From positions 1,240,001-1,304,000 of the forward strand of contig MQVO02000005.1 in the NCBI GenBank assembly GCA_001986395.2: 64,000 bases of DNA. Direction: 5' to 3'. The position numbers and the translations under genes were made by a program. The DNA comes from Irpex lacteus. Its lineage: Eukaryota > Basidiomycota > Agaricomycetes > Polyporales > Irpicaceae. Under the pieces are notes generated by a model. That model had not been told where the DNA came from. It saw nothing but the letters and a program-made list of their open reading frames with translations, and searched no databases. Of this stretch, positions 11,111 to 22,699 are shown one piece after another. How positions within the stretch are numbered: position 1 is the stretch's first letter; every line of letters starts with the position of its first letter.

Positions 11111-11350
11111 CAATATTTGATTTATGTAACTCGTAAAGTAATTGAATCTCCTCCATACTACACATACACTACACACAATCGTTCTCACTGGGCCAGTAAT
11201 AGCAGCACAAACCAAGATATCAACACCACACGACGAACACGACTAAAAGATAAAAGAAGTGGAGGAGAAAGGATAGAGGATAGATGTCTGGACTGGGCTG
11301 GATAAGTTATGTAGAAGGAAGTGAGAGAAAAAGGCCTAGGGGATATCCCC

Positions 11351-14193
11351 TTACGCGGCCGGCGTCGCGTCCGGGTCTCTATAAACCTATATCGCGGGTG
11401 GGATGAGCCATCTCGTCGTCGCAGAGCCCAAGCACAGATCATCACACACCTTAAGGTCCCAAATATTCCCAATCTTCTTCTCCCCATCCTCCTCTTCCGT
11501 CGGCTCGACCCCATCCGCCGAACTCTCCAGCTTGAGACCCCGTTCGTTCGCCAAATGCAGTAAGCAAATAAAACAAAAACTCGTGCTGATCTCCTCCATC
11601 TTGTCTCTCGGATACGACTTCTTCAGTCCTCCAATGACGTTCTCAAACACGCGCGGCTCAGAGGGATCAGTAGGGGATCGGTCGTCCGTCTCCATAGCCT
11701 CCTCGCCCTCCTCAGGCACAACAATATCCAACCCCCTCCAAATATTCTCCTTCAGCTTCCGCACATCCACCCTCTTCGCCCTCTTCGCGTAATTCACAAA
11801 CTCGGGCCGTACGCGCCTCGTCGGGCCCTGCGCACTGCTCAACAATTCCTGCTCCGCCTCGGCATCACCACCGGCAATGTCCCCGTCGTCGTCGAATCCG
11901 CCGGTGTCGTCGTAGTCGTCTTGGAAGAATTGGGTGTTGAAGGGGATCGCTCCGCCGCCTTGCGCTGCGAGGTTGGTTAGTGATGCTAGAGTACTAGGAA
12001 AGAGATACGAACTTTGGTCGATGTCGTCTTCGTCAGCGCGTCCTGCAGCTTGGTCCGCGGCAGCCTGCGCCCAGAAGTTCTCGTCGATCTCGCCGTCAGC
12101 CCGGTCTTCAAGACGTGCACGCTGTCCGCGCATCTTCAACTGCATCCATCCAACAAAAACGTCAGCACTTCACTCTACCGAACATTGTCATTGTACGTAC
12201 CGAGAACTTGGGCTTCAAAAACAGCGTCACAAGCTGCCGACTCGAGAAGTGCATATCATCCGGAAGCGTATTATCAAATCTCTTATCCTCCCTCTCCCTC
12301 TCCTTCCCCTTCCTCCCCTTGCCCCTTCTCGAGGTGGTATGCGAGTTAGGGAGTGTGATACCTGCGCCCTTGGTCACAGGCGCGAACAGCTCCTTGGCGA
12401 TGTCCTTGATGGACTTGTCCGAGGGAGTGAGGAAGTCGATCTTGAACGCTTCTTTCTTCTCCCGTCGTTTGGGGGCTGCGTCTTGGGTGTCTACCGCTAC
12501 ACCAGGAAACAACTCGTCGTCAATGCACAACACCAGATGCGAGAGGGAAAACACGTACGTCTGCGCACAACCTTCCTCAACTTCCAATGCTCAGGCCCCG
12601 CCCAATTCTTCATCTTCGAATGGTCAAAATAATCAAACATCAACCCGCCCTCTCCATCGCCCTCCGTAGGCGCAACGAACAGATCATTCTCGTTCGGCCC
12701 AGCACGACGCGGGTCGAACGGTACCGGTGCCCCTCCTCCTCCACTACCGCCCTCCTCGCGTCCTTCAGCATGCTCCGAGCCGGCAGAGGGGCTATCGAGC
12801 TGGTCGACGTAGTCGTCGTGCACCGCTTGGTCGCCGACGAAAAAGTCTTCCACGGCGCCGTCGACGTCCATGGGTTGCGCTAGAGCTCCGTCGTCGTTGA
12901 ACCCAGCGGGCTCGTTACCGTCGTCGTCGTCCCAGGTGTCTACTCCGGCAATGTCGTCGCGGAACATGGTGAGGTCGTCCATCGCGAACGCGTCTTTCGA
13001 GAATGAGAAGCCGTCGAGGGAGTGGCAGATGGCTTTGTCTTCGAGGTCCTCGAGGTTCGGGAGGAAGTTCTCTGGGAAGGAATGTAAAGTCTGAGTTAAC
13101 GGAATGCTAGAATGAAATGAACTCGGCCACTTACTCCTGATCTCGGTGAGGTTCACCTCATCTGGTGGCTCCTCCAGGGAGTCCTCTTCTTCGCCGTCTT
13201 TAGCTATCGAGTCGCTCGCATCGAACACGACTCGTAGACTCCCGTCTGACACGACACCCAAGCTGAGATGGTTCATGAGCAGCCCCTGCGCACCACCCTC
13301 GTCGAAATCCGCACACGTCTTCCTAAACAGCGGGTCCACGCGAAAGCCTAGATCGAGTTTCTTGCTCCGTAACTGCGCAGCGTCCCTGGCCAATGTACTC
13401 GCAGGCCGATGCGTCTTCTTCTTCTTGCTCTGCTGCGACCCGCCCTCCTCGCCGCCCTCTTCATCGTTGTCACCGTCGTCCTCGCCTACGCGTCCCTCGT
13501 TCGCGAGGTTACTGAGGAGCTTGCCGGTCTCGGTGCCCACGCTGTCGACACGGCTCGTCCAGATCTTGACGCACCCGTCCAAAGTGAAGGAGGCGCGTTG
13601 GAAGTTGATAGAGTTGTCGGCATTGTTCCGGAGCAGGGACATGTCGTGGAAGTAGTCGATGAGGGCGACGTTCCACGAGTTGTTCGCGTTGATTTTCTGT
13701 AACGTAGTTAGCACCTGCTCAGTATAATGTTCATAGTAGTGAGACTGACATTGTCGGTAGCCATCTTCATCCACTCTTCGAAATTCGAGTTCATCACGTC
13801 CAGGGAAACCTGTATTCTTGGTGCCTCCTCGACTGCAGGCAGCTGCTTCTGCCTCCCATGGGCCGTCGGTCGTGCGGGGTCCTGTTCAGCAGCTCCTTCC
13901 CCCGAGGGTCCTGCCTCGCCCTCCTCCATGAGCGACACCTTTGCACTCTTCCTCCTCCTCCGCTTCTCAGCAGCATCGTCGTTCAAACTGACAGACTTGA
14001 GCGGCGGTCTGCCCGAGTCCATGTTGAGACTTGTGTCGTAAACATCGCTGAGGCGTTTCTTGGAGAGCGTGCGCTGCGGTTTGGGAGTCGGCTGCTCGTC
14101 GTGGTCTGTGTCGCCGCCCGAGTCGTCGTCTGCATAGAGCGGGGCTGACTCCTCGACCTCCTTTTTTGCGCGAGAGGGTCGTGAAGGCGGCAT
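11351..14193 (-). CDS. BRN1: Condensin subunit 2, CAP-H/Barren (kleisin), copy 1
   Basis: CAP-H is the kleisin that closes the SMC2-SMC4 ring of condensin for mitotic chromosome compaction. Seven exons join in frame: 13750-14193, 13135-13696, 12559-13071, 12201-12496, 12013-12139, 11450-11964 and 11351-11386, giving 830 residues, normal for the family. Introns are 48-63 nt and GT-AG; the 63-nt intron 13072-13134 is in frame and could be missed. The N-terminal SMC-binding region shows FEEWMKMATDNKINANNSW and ALIDYFHDMSLLRNN. SFTLDGCVKIWTSRVDSVGT is a Barren hallmark. Acidic linkers are followed by KRAKRVDVRKLKENIWRGL, EISTSFCFICLLHLANERGL (C-terminal winged helix) and the end VYRDPDATPAA. The start MPPSRPSR follows an upstream region shared with the other copies. 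It is a near-twin of the gene at 32.87-35.73 kb. Confidence 0.95.
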
Positions 14194-15599
14194 TGTCAGC
14201 GTTGGTCGAGACGAAAGAGGCAGTCGAAAGTTGGAACGCGGACGCGCAGAGACGCGGTGCACGTGCGCCTCACCGCGTGCCTTCCTTTTGCGGGTGACAT
14301 CTTGATGCCATCCCATCTCCGCCTGGGCCACCGTCTCTCACTCACGCCCACTCACTCAGAGTCTCACCTGGCTCACCTCACGTCGCTCACTTACAAGTCT
14401 CAATTCACGCGCGCTTATTGTCAAACCAAACTGACAGGGTTCCCCGGTGGTGAGTTACATTACAGACCAGAATAATTACGCTAGATAGGGAGAGATTTAG
14501 AGCAGAAGAAAACGTACAGTGCTCACAAGCTACTGTACGCTTCTCTGCTCGTAAACTCACGTGCTTTCTTGCTAGATCGAGGTGTATGTTCTGGCCGAAT
14601 GCATATGTCAAGTCGGGAAATGGGTTGCAGAGGGCGTACGTACGGAGGAGGAGGCAGAGTCGCAGAGTTGCCTGAAAAGGCACTTTTGGTGAGTTGCATG
14701 CATCTTTACGAGTTCGCAGACGACTTACAGTGGTTGTTAGGCCTAGAAACGTCCTCAAATCGCGCTACAAGTCGTCAACTCACGCTACTGGTCGAGATAA
14801 GCGGTCAGCAAGACGTTTTGGACCCTACCGAAGCCCGTGCAACTCACCTCGCTCCAGAACACCCACGCAAGCCCCGCAACCGTCTCTTCAAGACCCCGCA
14901 ACCTGCCTGCAAGTCAAAACGCGCAAGTTAGCCGCAAATCGAGCATCAACGAACATCAGAACTCACGAGCAGAAGGCGTACGGCTTTAACAGCACGCAAA
15001 CGACGACTTACTCATCTCCAACTCCCCACAGAACGCACTCGACCTTCGCACGCACGCACCTCCCTCACGCCTTGAACACGCCGTTCCATACGTTGGACGC
15101 CGAAATATCGAAGGAGACGCGGCGATAAGGGCCAGAAGATCGAGAGGAGGCTACGAGGTGGGGGTACGACACAGGCGAGGCACGAGAACTGCGAAACACA
15201 GGTGAGTAATCATATCCTCGAGTCCACGCACAAACTGACATACCTCGAACTCAGAACCTCCATCCACCTCCCCTCCAGACGACGACGAGACTCCGCTCGC
15301 GGGAAGACGATCCATACCGTCAAAGGTGACGCTCGACCTCCGAGAAGCACGAATGGAACCGGGCGCAGGGAGGAAGGTACCGGTCGCGGGGCGGCAAGGC
15401 TGCTTCGGTTCGTGTGTGGTGTGTGCGAGAGAACGTCGAGATAGGGAGTCGAGGGTGCGGAGGGATGTACGGGGACGAGAGGTGGTAAGGAGTGCTAGTG
15501 GTGCGTCGTAAGTTCTTTGATTGAGATAGATGCTTACGGAGTCCTGACCGTCAGCACCTCCACCTCCCGCAACAAGGCACACGACCGCTTGAAGAACAC

Positions 15600-16680
15600 A
15601 CCGCTGACCGCACCAAGGTGCGGTTCGCAGGAAGTTGATACGTCGTGTCGAAGCGGTGGTGGGATATAGTTGGGATACACCGCCAGGCGAGGACGTGCAC
15701 GCTCACCGCGGTTCGCGGGACGTCGATACGTCGTCTCGAGGCGATGCGAAGGTCTGACTGGAGTGTACGGGCTGGGCTAGGACAGGGGAGCCTGGAAGAC
15801 GATCTAGCAAGTCTTTAGGCCACATCATCAAGTTAGAAGATATGCGGGGGACGTACCTTGGTCGTCGGGCGTCGAATCATGGCGCCGAAGGTGCGGGAGA
15901 GGATTAGAGGGCTTGACGACGGCGCCCTTGGGATATAGGAGTCTCGAGGGCTAAAACATCGGTTAGAAGGTGCGTCGTGACCCATTTAACTGATATCGTT
16001 ACTTACCGAGTCATGCCCACTAGCAACGCAGCACTCTGTGCTCCACCGCCCGGCCCAGCAGCTACGGCCATTGGAAGGACGCCCTGGGGGATACCTGCTC
16101 ACAGCACCAAGGTGCTGCTCGCGGGAACCCGATACGTCGTGTCGGAGCGAAGACCTGAGGCAAGAAGATCCAGCTGGGCATACTGGTAGGGCGAGGACGA
16201 GGGACCCTGGACGACCTATCAAGCTATGAGGTCACGCACTCAATGCAAGTCGTGCGACGAACGTACCTCGGTCGTCGGGCGTCGAAATCCGGTGTCGAAG
16301 GTGCGGGGGAGGATGTAGGGGCTGGACGACGGAGGCACGGCGATGCAGAACTCTAGAGGGCTAAAAGAGCAACAATTAGAAGGTGCGTGGTGATTCATTC
16401 AACTGAAATCGTTGCTTACCGAGCCGTGCCCTCTGGCAGCGCAGCACCCTCCACCTCCACCACCTGTCACAGCAGCTGCGACGGCCTGAAGAATGCACGG
16501 AGAGGACACACCCATGCACCGCACCAAGGTGCGATTCGCGGGGAATTGATACGTCGTGTCGAGGCGATGGCGTGCGGTGCGAAGGTCGAACTGGGGTGGG
16601 CGGGATCTGTGGGGACGGAGTTGTTGAATGATGAGCGAATGCGGCGGCGTGGCAGGACCATCCGGAGGAGTGACGGCGAG
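15600..16680. repeat. Tandem repeat of about 410 bp, two to three copies
   Basis: Anchor sequences recur in order: GATACGTCGT at 15637, 15725, 16131 and 16548; GTCGTCGGGCGTCGAA near 15861 and 16271; CACCAAGGTGC near 15611, 16108 and 16522. Spacing between main units is 406-417 bp. The copies differ by substitutions and small indels. Confidence 0.75.
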
Positions 16681-16699
16681 TATGCTAGCGAAGGCGAGT

Positions 16700-17150
16700 G
16701 GATGTTCGATCGCTCGGAGTCGAGCGTCGAACGTCGATCGTCGAACATCGGGAGTCAAGCGTCGGGCGAAAATTTTCTCGACCTTGAGGCCGTTGGCCTT
16801 CAGAATATCGCGGCCTTCGTTTCAACGTCAGTGCGAGGGATGACGAGGTGACAAGGTAAACACCAGCACCCCTCGCTAGCGAGGCGTACTGGACTGTCCG
16901 AGAGTGGCCACAGCTAGACACCAGGGGACAGACAAGTGGCATAGGGAGTCGGGTGTCGGTAGTCGGGCGTGGAACGTTGAGCTTGGAACGTTGGGCGTGA
17001 TGTGTAGGGAGTCGGGCGCGGAACGTCGGGAGTCAGACGTCGGGAGAGAATGTCGGGCGTGATGCGTCGGAAGGCCAACGTCGGGAGTTGAGTGTCGGGC
17101 GTTGAACGTCGGGAGTCAAACGTCGGGCGTTGGGCGTTGGGCGTCGATTT
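16700..17150. repeat. Minisatellite of GTCGGG(A/C)GT-type units
   Basis: Two stretches (about 16715-16770 and 16935-17150) consist of short units of about 10-18 bp built on CGTCGGGAGTC or CGTCGGGCGTT. On the minus strand one frame gives a degenerate Arg/Ser/Thr/Pro repeat (RPTFDSRRSTPD-like). Period and order are irregular. Confidence 0.75.
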
Positions 17151-17369
17151 CCATGGAAACGTCATAGTAGAGGGACCTTAAAAGTGACAAGATATGGTAA
17201 GTAAATGCTCTTTTTTCCCATCACCCGTGATGAACATGACTTACGAAATATGCAGCGGGATTGTTTCCGAAGGCGGGAACACGCTCGTTAGGTTGAATAG
17301 CTGCTAGATACCAAAATGTAAGTATATGCACGTTTAAAATGAATATATTTTCTACCTTCGAAGGAGGGC

Positions 17370-17990
17370 CGTCTGCCCCTTGGCGTCACCACCGGGACCA
17401 CGGGGACGCGCTTCGCAAGCGACGCACGAATAATCCCTGCCATATACCGCGAACACGTCAATATTCGGTGCTCAACGCAATACAAGGTAGCTAAAATGCG
17501 TACCGCGAGGAGTCATCGCGCATACAACGTGTATGCACTCGCGCAACGCGTGAGATAGCTCGGTGAGGGCCTCGTATTCCCTGTAATCTTTCGTTAACAT
17601 CTAATACGACGCGAAACGCATAACTATCGCGCGAGCCCCTCATGGGGCTCGCCCCATCGTTGCTCCCCTGCGAGAAGCGCAAGCCGACGGCTAACACACC
17701 CGCAGCTAGCACAGCGGTCTCCGACCGCCAGTGCAAAGAAGATCTCTCGGGTCTCACAAGCTAGAGAAGCATACTCACCAATGGATGGCCCATGCCAACT
17801 GGCAGTGGGCAGGCAATGATGGCGATAGCGGGGAGCTGCGCGCGTCGGGGACGAAGATGGTGGGGGTTCGAGAGCAAGCCTTGGAGGGGGCCACGGGGAT
17901 GAGGGTTTGCGGCGAAATAACTCTCGGTTTGGGAAGGAGGGCCAGATCGACACAAAGTGTTGATTCGGCGCCCTTTCCCGAGCTTAGAGT
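17370..17990 (-). other. Exons of an unidentified gene, apparently cut off at about 18.0 kb
   Basis: Minus-strand blocks read in one direction: SKACSRTPTIFVPDARSSPL (from about 17.9 kb) to HCQLAWAIHW with a GTGAGT donor near 17780; RPERSSLHWRSETAVLAAGV (17.75-17.64); EYEALTELSHALRECIHVV (17.60-17.51); and IIRASLAKRVPVVPVVTPRG (17.43-17.36). Introns of about 45-70 nt with GT-AG ends separate them. The first block is open upstream to about 17.99 kb with no ATG. There the DNA changes abruptly to AT-rich sequence. The family is not recognised, and loss of the 5' end is likely. Confidence 0.4.
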
Positions 17991-17999
17991 TCTTTCAAG

Positions 18000-19650
18000 T
18001 TTTTTTTATCAGACTCATGAGGATCCTCTCGTGACGTTTTTGTAGGTTTGATTGGAACATTCCTTCCTTGACAGACGTGAGGTTTCATTCTGAGTGCTCA
18101 CAAACTTAATCCGATTGAATCTAAACCCATGAAATTGAGTTCTGAGTGGATCTTAGTGTATCTACATGTCTCATGGTCCCAAGAGTGATTCTCTGAACAT
18201 CACATGAAACTCATGTTTTGAACATACAACAGTGAGGGCCATAGTATCATTAATGAACACTGCTTCAGTGAAACCCTTTCCAAAAATCCGTACACTACAT
18301 CACGCACCTTGTCGGAGAAGACACCAAAAGGCAGAATTCAAAATGTCATTGGAGTTAATCTACGTCAAACTCATCAATAAGTAGAATCACTGGATTTGAT
18401 GCCAACCATGGCACTGCGGTGAACTCTCCAGGTTGTCAAAGGGCGAAACTGTCAGTTCGAAAAGGAGACAGCCAATTTTGAGTTTCCCTTCGATTTTGGG
18501 CCACCGCATTGATCCATGGCCCGAACTCTGCAATTGCTAGAACCCCTCAAACTTTTTAAGTATTTGTCAGTTGACATCCTTTCACCCGGTTGCACCTCAG
18601 CTGCCCGATCCAGCCTGAGCTTGGCAGGCTGATTTGAGTTGGTGAGCAGAATTGAATGGCCTTCGGCCAGCATCGGATAGTGACACCCTGCTTTTGAACG
18701 GTCTGTCTCTAAGATCAGGTCATGCGTACTGTGATTAATTGCTGACGTGGATAAAATCAATACTTACCAATTAATTCAAAGAACCGAAACTCACCGAAGC
18801 ATGATCAATGAACTCTCCCAGCTCATGTTGCCATCATCAAAAGAAAAGGCTGCAAGATAGACCATCGTCGGTGGATTCTGCTCAATACCTACTTGTCCCT
18901 ACTTTCTGTGCTTGAGGCAGAGCTCGAGATGGTGTGATTACACAACACATACCTCCGGAGAATGCGACAAGGTCAGCCGAACCTGATGTATCTTTGGTTT
19001 GTGCATCACATTGACACTTACAGTCCTAGTAGGTTTGGTTTGCAGCGAGAGTGATAGAAAGTATTAGAAACTGACCTGGATGCGCCATTAGATAACGTTC
19101 AGATCGGATCGAGAGATAAGATCCTCCCAAATATGGACAGCCGCCCCTCCGAAAAAGGCAGGTAAGAGCTTTGACGCTCATATGTTGCTCCACCAAACTC
19201 AGTTCGTCTCCCGACACCCATCAAGAACTCCAAGTCGGACCTCAATCTAACCAACGAAGGAGTGCAGCGCGCACAATGTACTCATGAAAGGTTGGAATCT
19301 CAGATAATTCTATACATGAATAACCTTTTCACCGCACGCGATTCAATTATTTCGTGAACCATGCTCAGGCTGCCTTCCCGCAGGAGCTCGAGGCCGTTGA
19401 CGGGTTGAGCACCGTTCCACGGGCTGTCATACATTGCCATGTGCGTATCTTTCCGCTTTGTTCAGAATACCCTTCTGGCAGTGCTATTGAACGATCGCAC
19501 GTATGAGGAGGAATACTTTGGGCATAACGAAGATTAGTGCGTATCGTCTCTTCAAATACTGAATGCCTGTAACTCATGTTTTGCGTTTGTTTTGACTATC
19601 AAACCTAGCGGGACTCACACAACAGATGCGCCGTATCGTTTTAGGTCGCG
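18000..19650. other. AT-richer DNA without a recognisable gene
   Basis: It begins with a T8 run at 18000-18007. Frames longer than about 60 codons are few and show no joinable exons. I see no terminal repeats or transposase motif. Confidence 0.4.
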
Positions 19651-20620
19651 AGATTGGCCGCCAGTGACCACCAGCCGGCTCTGGGGAAGTCCGTGAACGC
19701 GATTACTGCCAGTTCACGCAAATGCAAGACCAAACCGAACAGCACCGCGCATGGAAGCAGATCAGCACGTGAGTCGCTTCGTTGACTGTTTTTATGTGGC
19801 GTTAAATCTTAAATGCGTTTACTGCAGGTACAGCCACTTACCTAGGCCTGGCAGCGAAGAGCTTTGGCAAGATCTGAGAGTGATGGATGGTGCCATGCGT
19901 GCACGGATCGGGATTCGGGACGCAGAGATATCATGCCTGCAAGTGCCCACACCGGTGAGTCGGTCAAACAATTCTACTGTGGCATCATTTAACCCTGCAT
20001 ATATTCGTGCTCAGATTATACATAGCGAGTTCTGGCTTGCATCGACTCTGTGCCCCAGAAAATATGGATCTGTAACAAGTTTATTTCAGGATTGTCATCG
20101 GCGTGATACATCAGGGCTACTACCTAAGTGCGTTGACTGTCACATGGCATCGGCCGTAGCCGTGATTTCGCAGTTCCCTCACTGATTCACGTCTCTTTTG
20201 GTGTTCTAGACGGAGAGCGGTTGCACGTCAGTGCAGGGAATTCTGTCAACAAGACCGAATGCGCGTCATATCAAGTGTGCCGGGCTAGGTCCCGTCACCT
20301 CCATCTTATCGGAGTCGGGTGTTAACACCCCGGATCGTTTGCGTATGCTGTGAGTGTTTTAAACTCAATCATTTCTAAGAGTGAGCCGTCTCTTTCGCGG
20401 CGTGCGCACATATTAATTCTAGTATCTGCAGTACTCGGAATGAAGAACGCAGAGCACCCAAATACGGAGTTCGCATGAAAGCGCAGGTGAGATATCCGTA
20501 TGTGTCAATCCTGAGTTTTCTGACACTGTACCTCAAATAGTTATGTGTGCCGGCACCCGTTTGAGTTACGACGACGAAATCTGGGCCCCTAATCTTGGGT
20601 TTCAGAGACATCTCCTGTAT
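19650..20620 (+). other. Unidentified plus-strand exon series
   Basis: Blocks separated by GTGAGT...AG introns read YSHLPRPGSEELWQDLRVMD and ARIGIRDAEISCLQVPTP (19.83-19.95 kb), then IIHSEFWLASTLCPRKYGS (20.01-20.08). A further 130-nt open block (20.21-20.36) follows, with a short exon ICSTRNEERRAPKYGVRMKA (20.43-20.48). I could not keep one frame through all joins; the first join meets a stop. The IIHSEFWL block resembles ELNSAQFWI at 26.0 kb, which suggests a shared repeated gene family. Likely a decayed gene. Confidence 0.3.
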
Positions 20621-20689
20621 ATGCGCTTCCGCGCATCGCACACTGAAATTACCTGTTCTCCAATTTACAGAGTAACAACTGAGTAACAA

Positions 20690-21920
20690 TCGAGTAAGTC
20701 TACAAACTCTGTCATCGTTTGTTCCACCACGTGCTGAACGACGGCCTTTCGAGGTCTGTATAAGTACATCACCCTAACCTTACCCACCATGTCCTATATC
20801 TCGAATATTATCTCCCACTCGTTCAATATCCCTCGCCCATGATGCATGATCTACCGTCCATACAGTGCTCCACGCAGCATGGCTGCCGCCGTTGATAAGA
20901 TATATGCGCTTCGGATTTAGCTCCTGTATTCATCCATTGTTCATATTGACTAATTGGAACGCAATGTATGCACGAGTGTGGGTAAGTAGGTGTTTAAAGT
21001 TACTTCTGATATATATTTCATCGACGTAGAGCCCGAATGCAACGCGAGTTGATTCAACGCTTAGCCGGGCGTGAAAGGAAGGTGTATAATGTTGTCGAGT
21101 GCATGAGGAATAGTACATATAATATTAGCATATGTTCCTAAGCATCCTCGACTGCTATTCAAGCTGGGGATGGCTCAATGACATTGTTTGTGTTCTCGAG
21201 GATGCCATGATAAGTCACGATCACGGGCGTCCAACTCAATCATTCTGTTTCCGGAGATCAGCCGAATGTTCGTCTTTCTCGTTCTGCCACCTCCGCTCTC
21301 GCACATTAAACGATACCCATTCTCTATTGACATCGTACTCATGGGAAGTACTCGAACGCAACTATAAGTGGGACGGATTCGAGTGTAAGGGTCCAGGTAG
21401 CGAAGGTGGATGAGATGGTCAGGTTAAAAGGTGTTGACAATTTGTGAGTTCAGTCTACGAGGTTTCTCGTTGCAACGCTTATCGTCTCGTAGTATCATTG
21501 CATACTTCCTGCATGGTTTTGCTCTGCTGTTTTCTAGTGTACCAACGTCGTCTTCTCAAATCCAGACACATTACCTGTCCCCGCCCCTACTTACTCGATG
21601 CGCACCGCAACAACCTCTTGGACTCACCCAGTGGTACTGCCCAACCAATCAATCCTCGATATGCATATTCTCAATACGTGCACTGCATGTTTATTACAAT
21701 ACGGAGGTTGTCGGAAAGTTCAACAGCGCCTCACCGCCCGCAACTCAGATGCCCTTCCCCAACCACCGCTGCCATGAGCACGAATTTGCTAGCCACATGC
21801 GACCCCTTGGTACGTACTTATTGGATTATCAAGCTGACGTGTCCTCTGCAGTGAGAACTACTTCTGGAGTGTCGACCACCTTGAGATTCAAACTTGCGCC
21901 GAGTTAGTGTTCAAAGATTT
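20690..21920. other. No gene recognised
   Basis: Frames at 21431-21907 and 21444-21854 overlap each other and have no supporting splice structure or motif. No tandem or inverted repeat is obvious. Confidence 0.35.
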
Positions 21921-21959
21921 GGTGAGTGGTCCTAGCTCCCCTCGTCATTCGACATACAT

Positions 21960-22335
21960 ATCCTTTAGCGGGTTCAACACCACTGATAACCAACGGCTAC
22001 TGGATCTGTGGCTACTATCTGACTGGCTCGAAGTATTGCCACCCGGCGATCCTCGTCAAGTTAATGTATACAGTCTTTAGGCCGGCTATATGCGCATCGA
22101 GTCGGACTTCGAGGTACGCTAGGAGCATTACAGTATCAAGCCGATGTTGAAGTAAGATTTCGTATCTCTTATCTAGCCCTACATCCGTCATTTCAAGACT
22201 AGTCAAGTGAGTGTTTGTTTTACTGCGTGTAGACAGCACACTCACTCTATCAACCGCAGCCCGGTGTCCGCGTAACGCCGCATATGGGGACCTCAACTCT
22301 CATATGGTAACGGCCATCGCGGACCATTTAGTGAG
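21960..22335 (+). other. Isolated exon-like blocks
   Basis: From 21970 a frame reads GFNTTDNQRLLDLWLLSDWL then EVLPPGDPRQVN. Small blocks at 22139-22153 and 22178-22207 (PYIRHFKTSQ) follow, flanked by GTAAGA/GTGAGT donors and AG acceptors. The spacing suits a spliced gene, but downstream stops prevent a full model. Confidence 0.25.
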
Positions 22336-22699
22336 TGTCCGGATATAGGCAGTATTTGACTCATCTATATCTCGGCCATCGCACACGCTGGATGTGGTGC
22401 GCTCGTTTCGATGGGTATCGGAACGTAGGGCGTGCAGCCGCCGGCTGCACTGTGTTGACTTCACGAACGGTGAGATTCCAGGCGACTTCTCTTCCGTCTA
22501 AGCTTCGGGCCCCAGATATCAGAGCACATGATGGCGATCCAAATAGCATGCAATTAGTATGTTGATTACGAGAATGCGAAATGCGTCAAGTCAGGTAGCC
22601 TGCGCGCTATAATTGAAAGTGTCGTCTTGCGTCACATATAACAGGTAACGAAGCAGTTCGAGTTTCGAAGCCTCATTTGCTGGGTTCTTCTGTCGATGG

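Larger units (their letters stand above)
14400..17160 (-). other. Unidentified minus-strand exons with internal tandem duplications
   Basis: Several minus-strand blocks look coding and end in GTAAGT- or GTACGT-type donors: TLRLCLLLRTYALCNPFPDL (about 14.6 kb), PSRLLYPKGAVVKP and its duplicate PSRVLHRRASVVQP (15.9 and 16.3 kb), and RLDTTYQFPANRTLVRCMG (16.5 kb). The exon pair around 15.9-16.0 is repeated about 410 bp further on. I could not build one uninterrupted model, and the family is unknown. It may be one long repeat-rich gene continuing into the 17.2-18.0 kb exons, or its relic. Confidence 0.3.

Noticed and set aside
21431..21907. 158-codon plus-strand ORF
   Set aside because: Overlaps another open frame, no ATG or motif support, no splice continuity.
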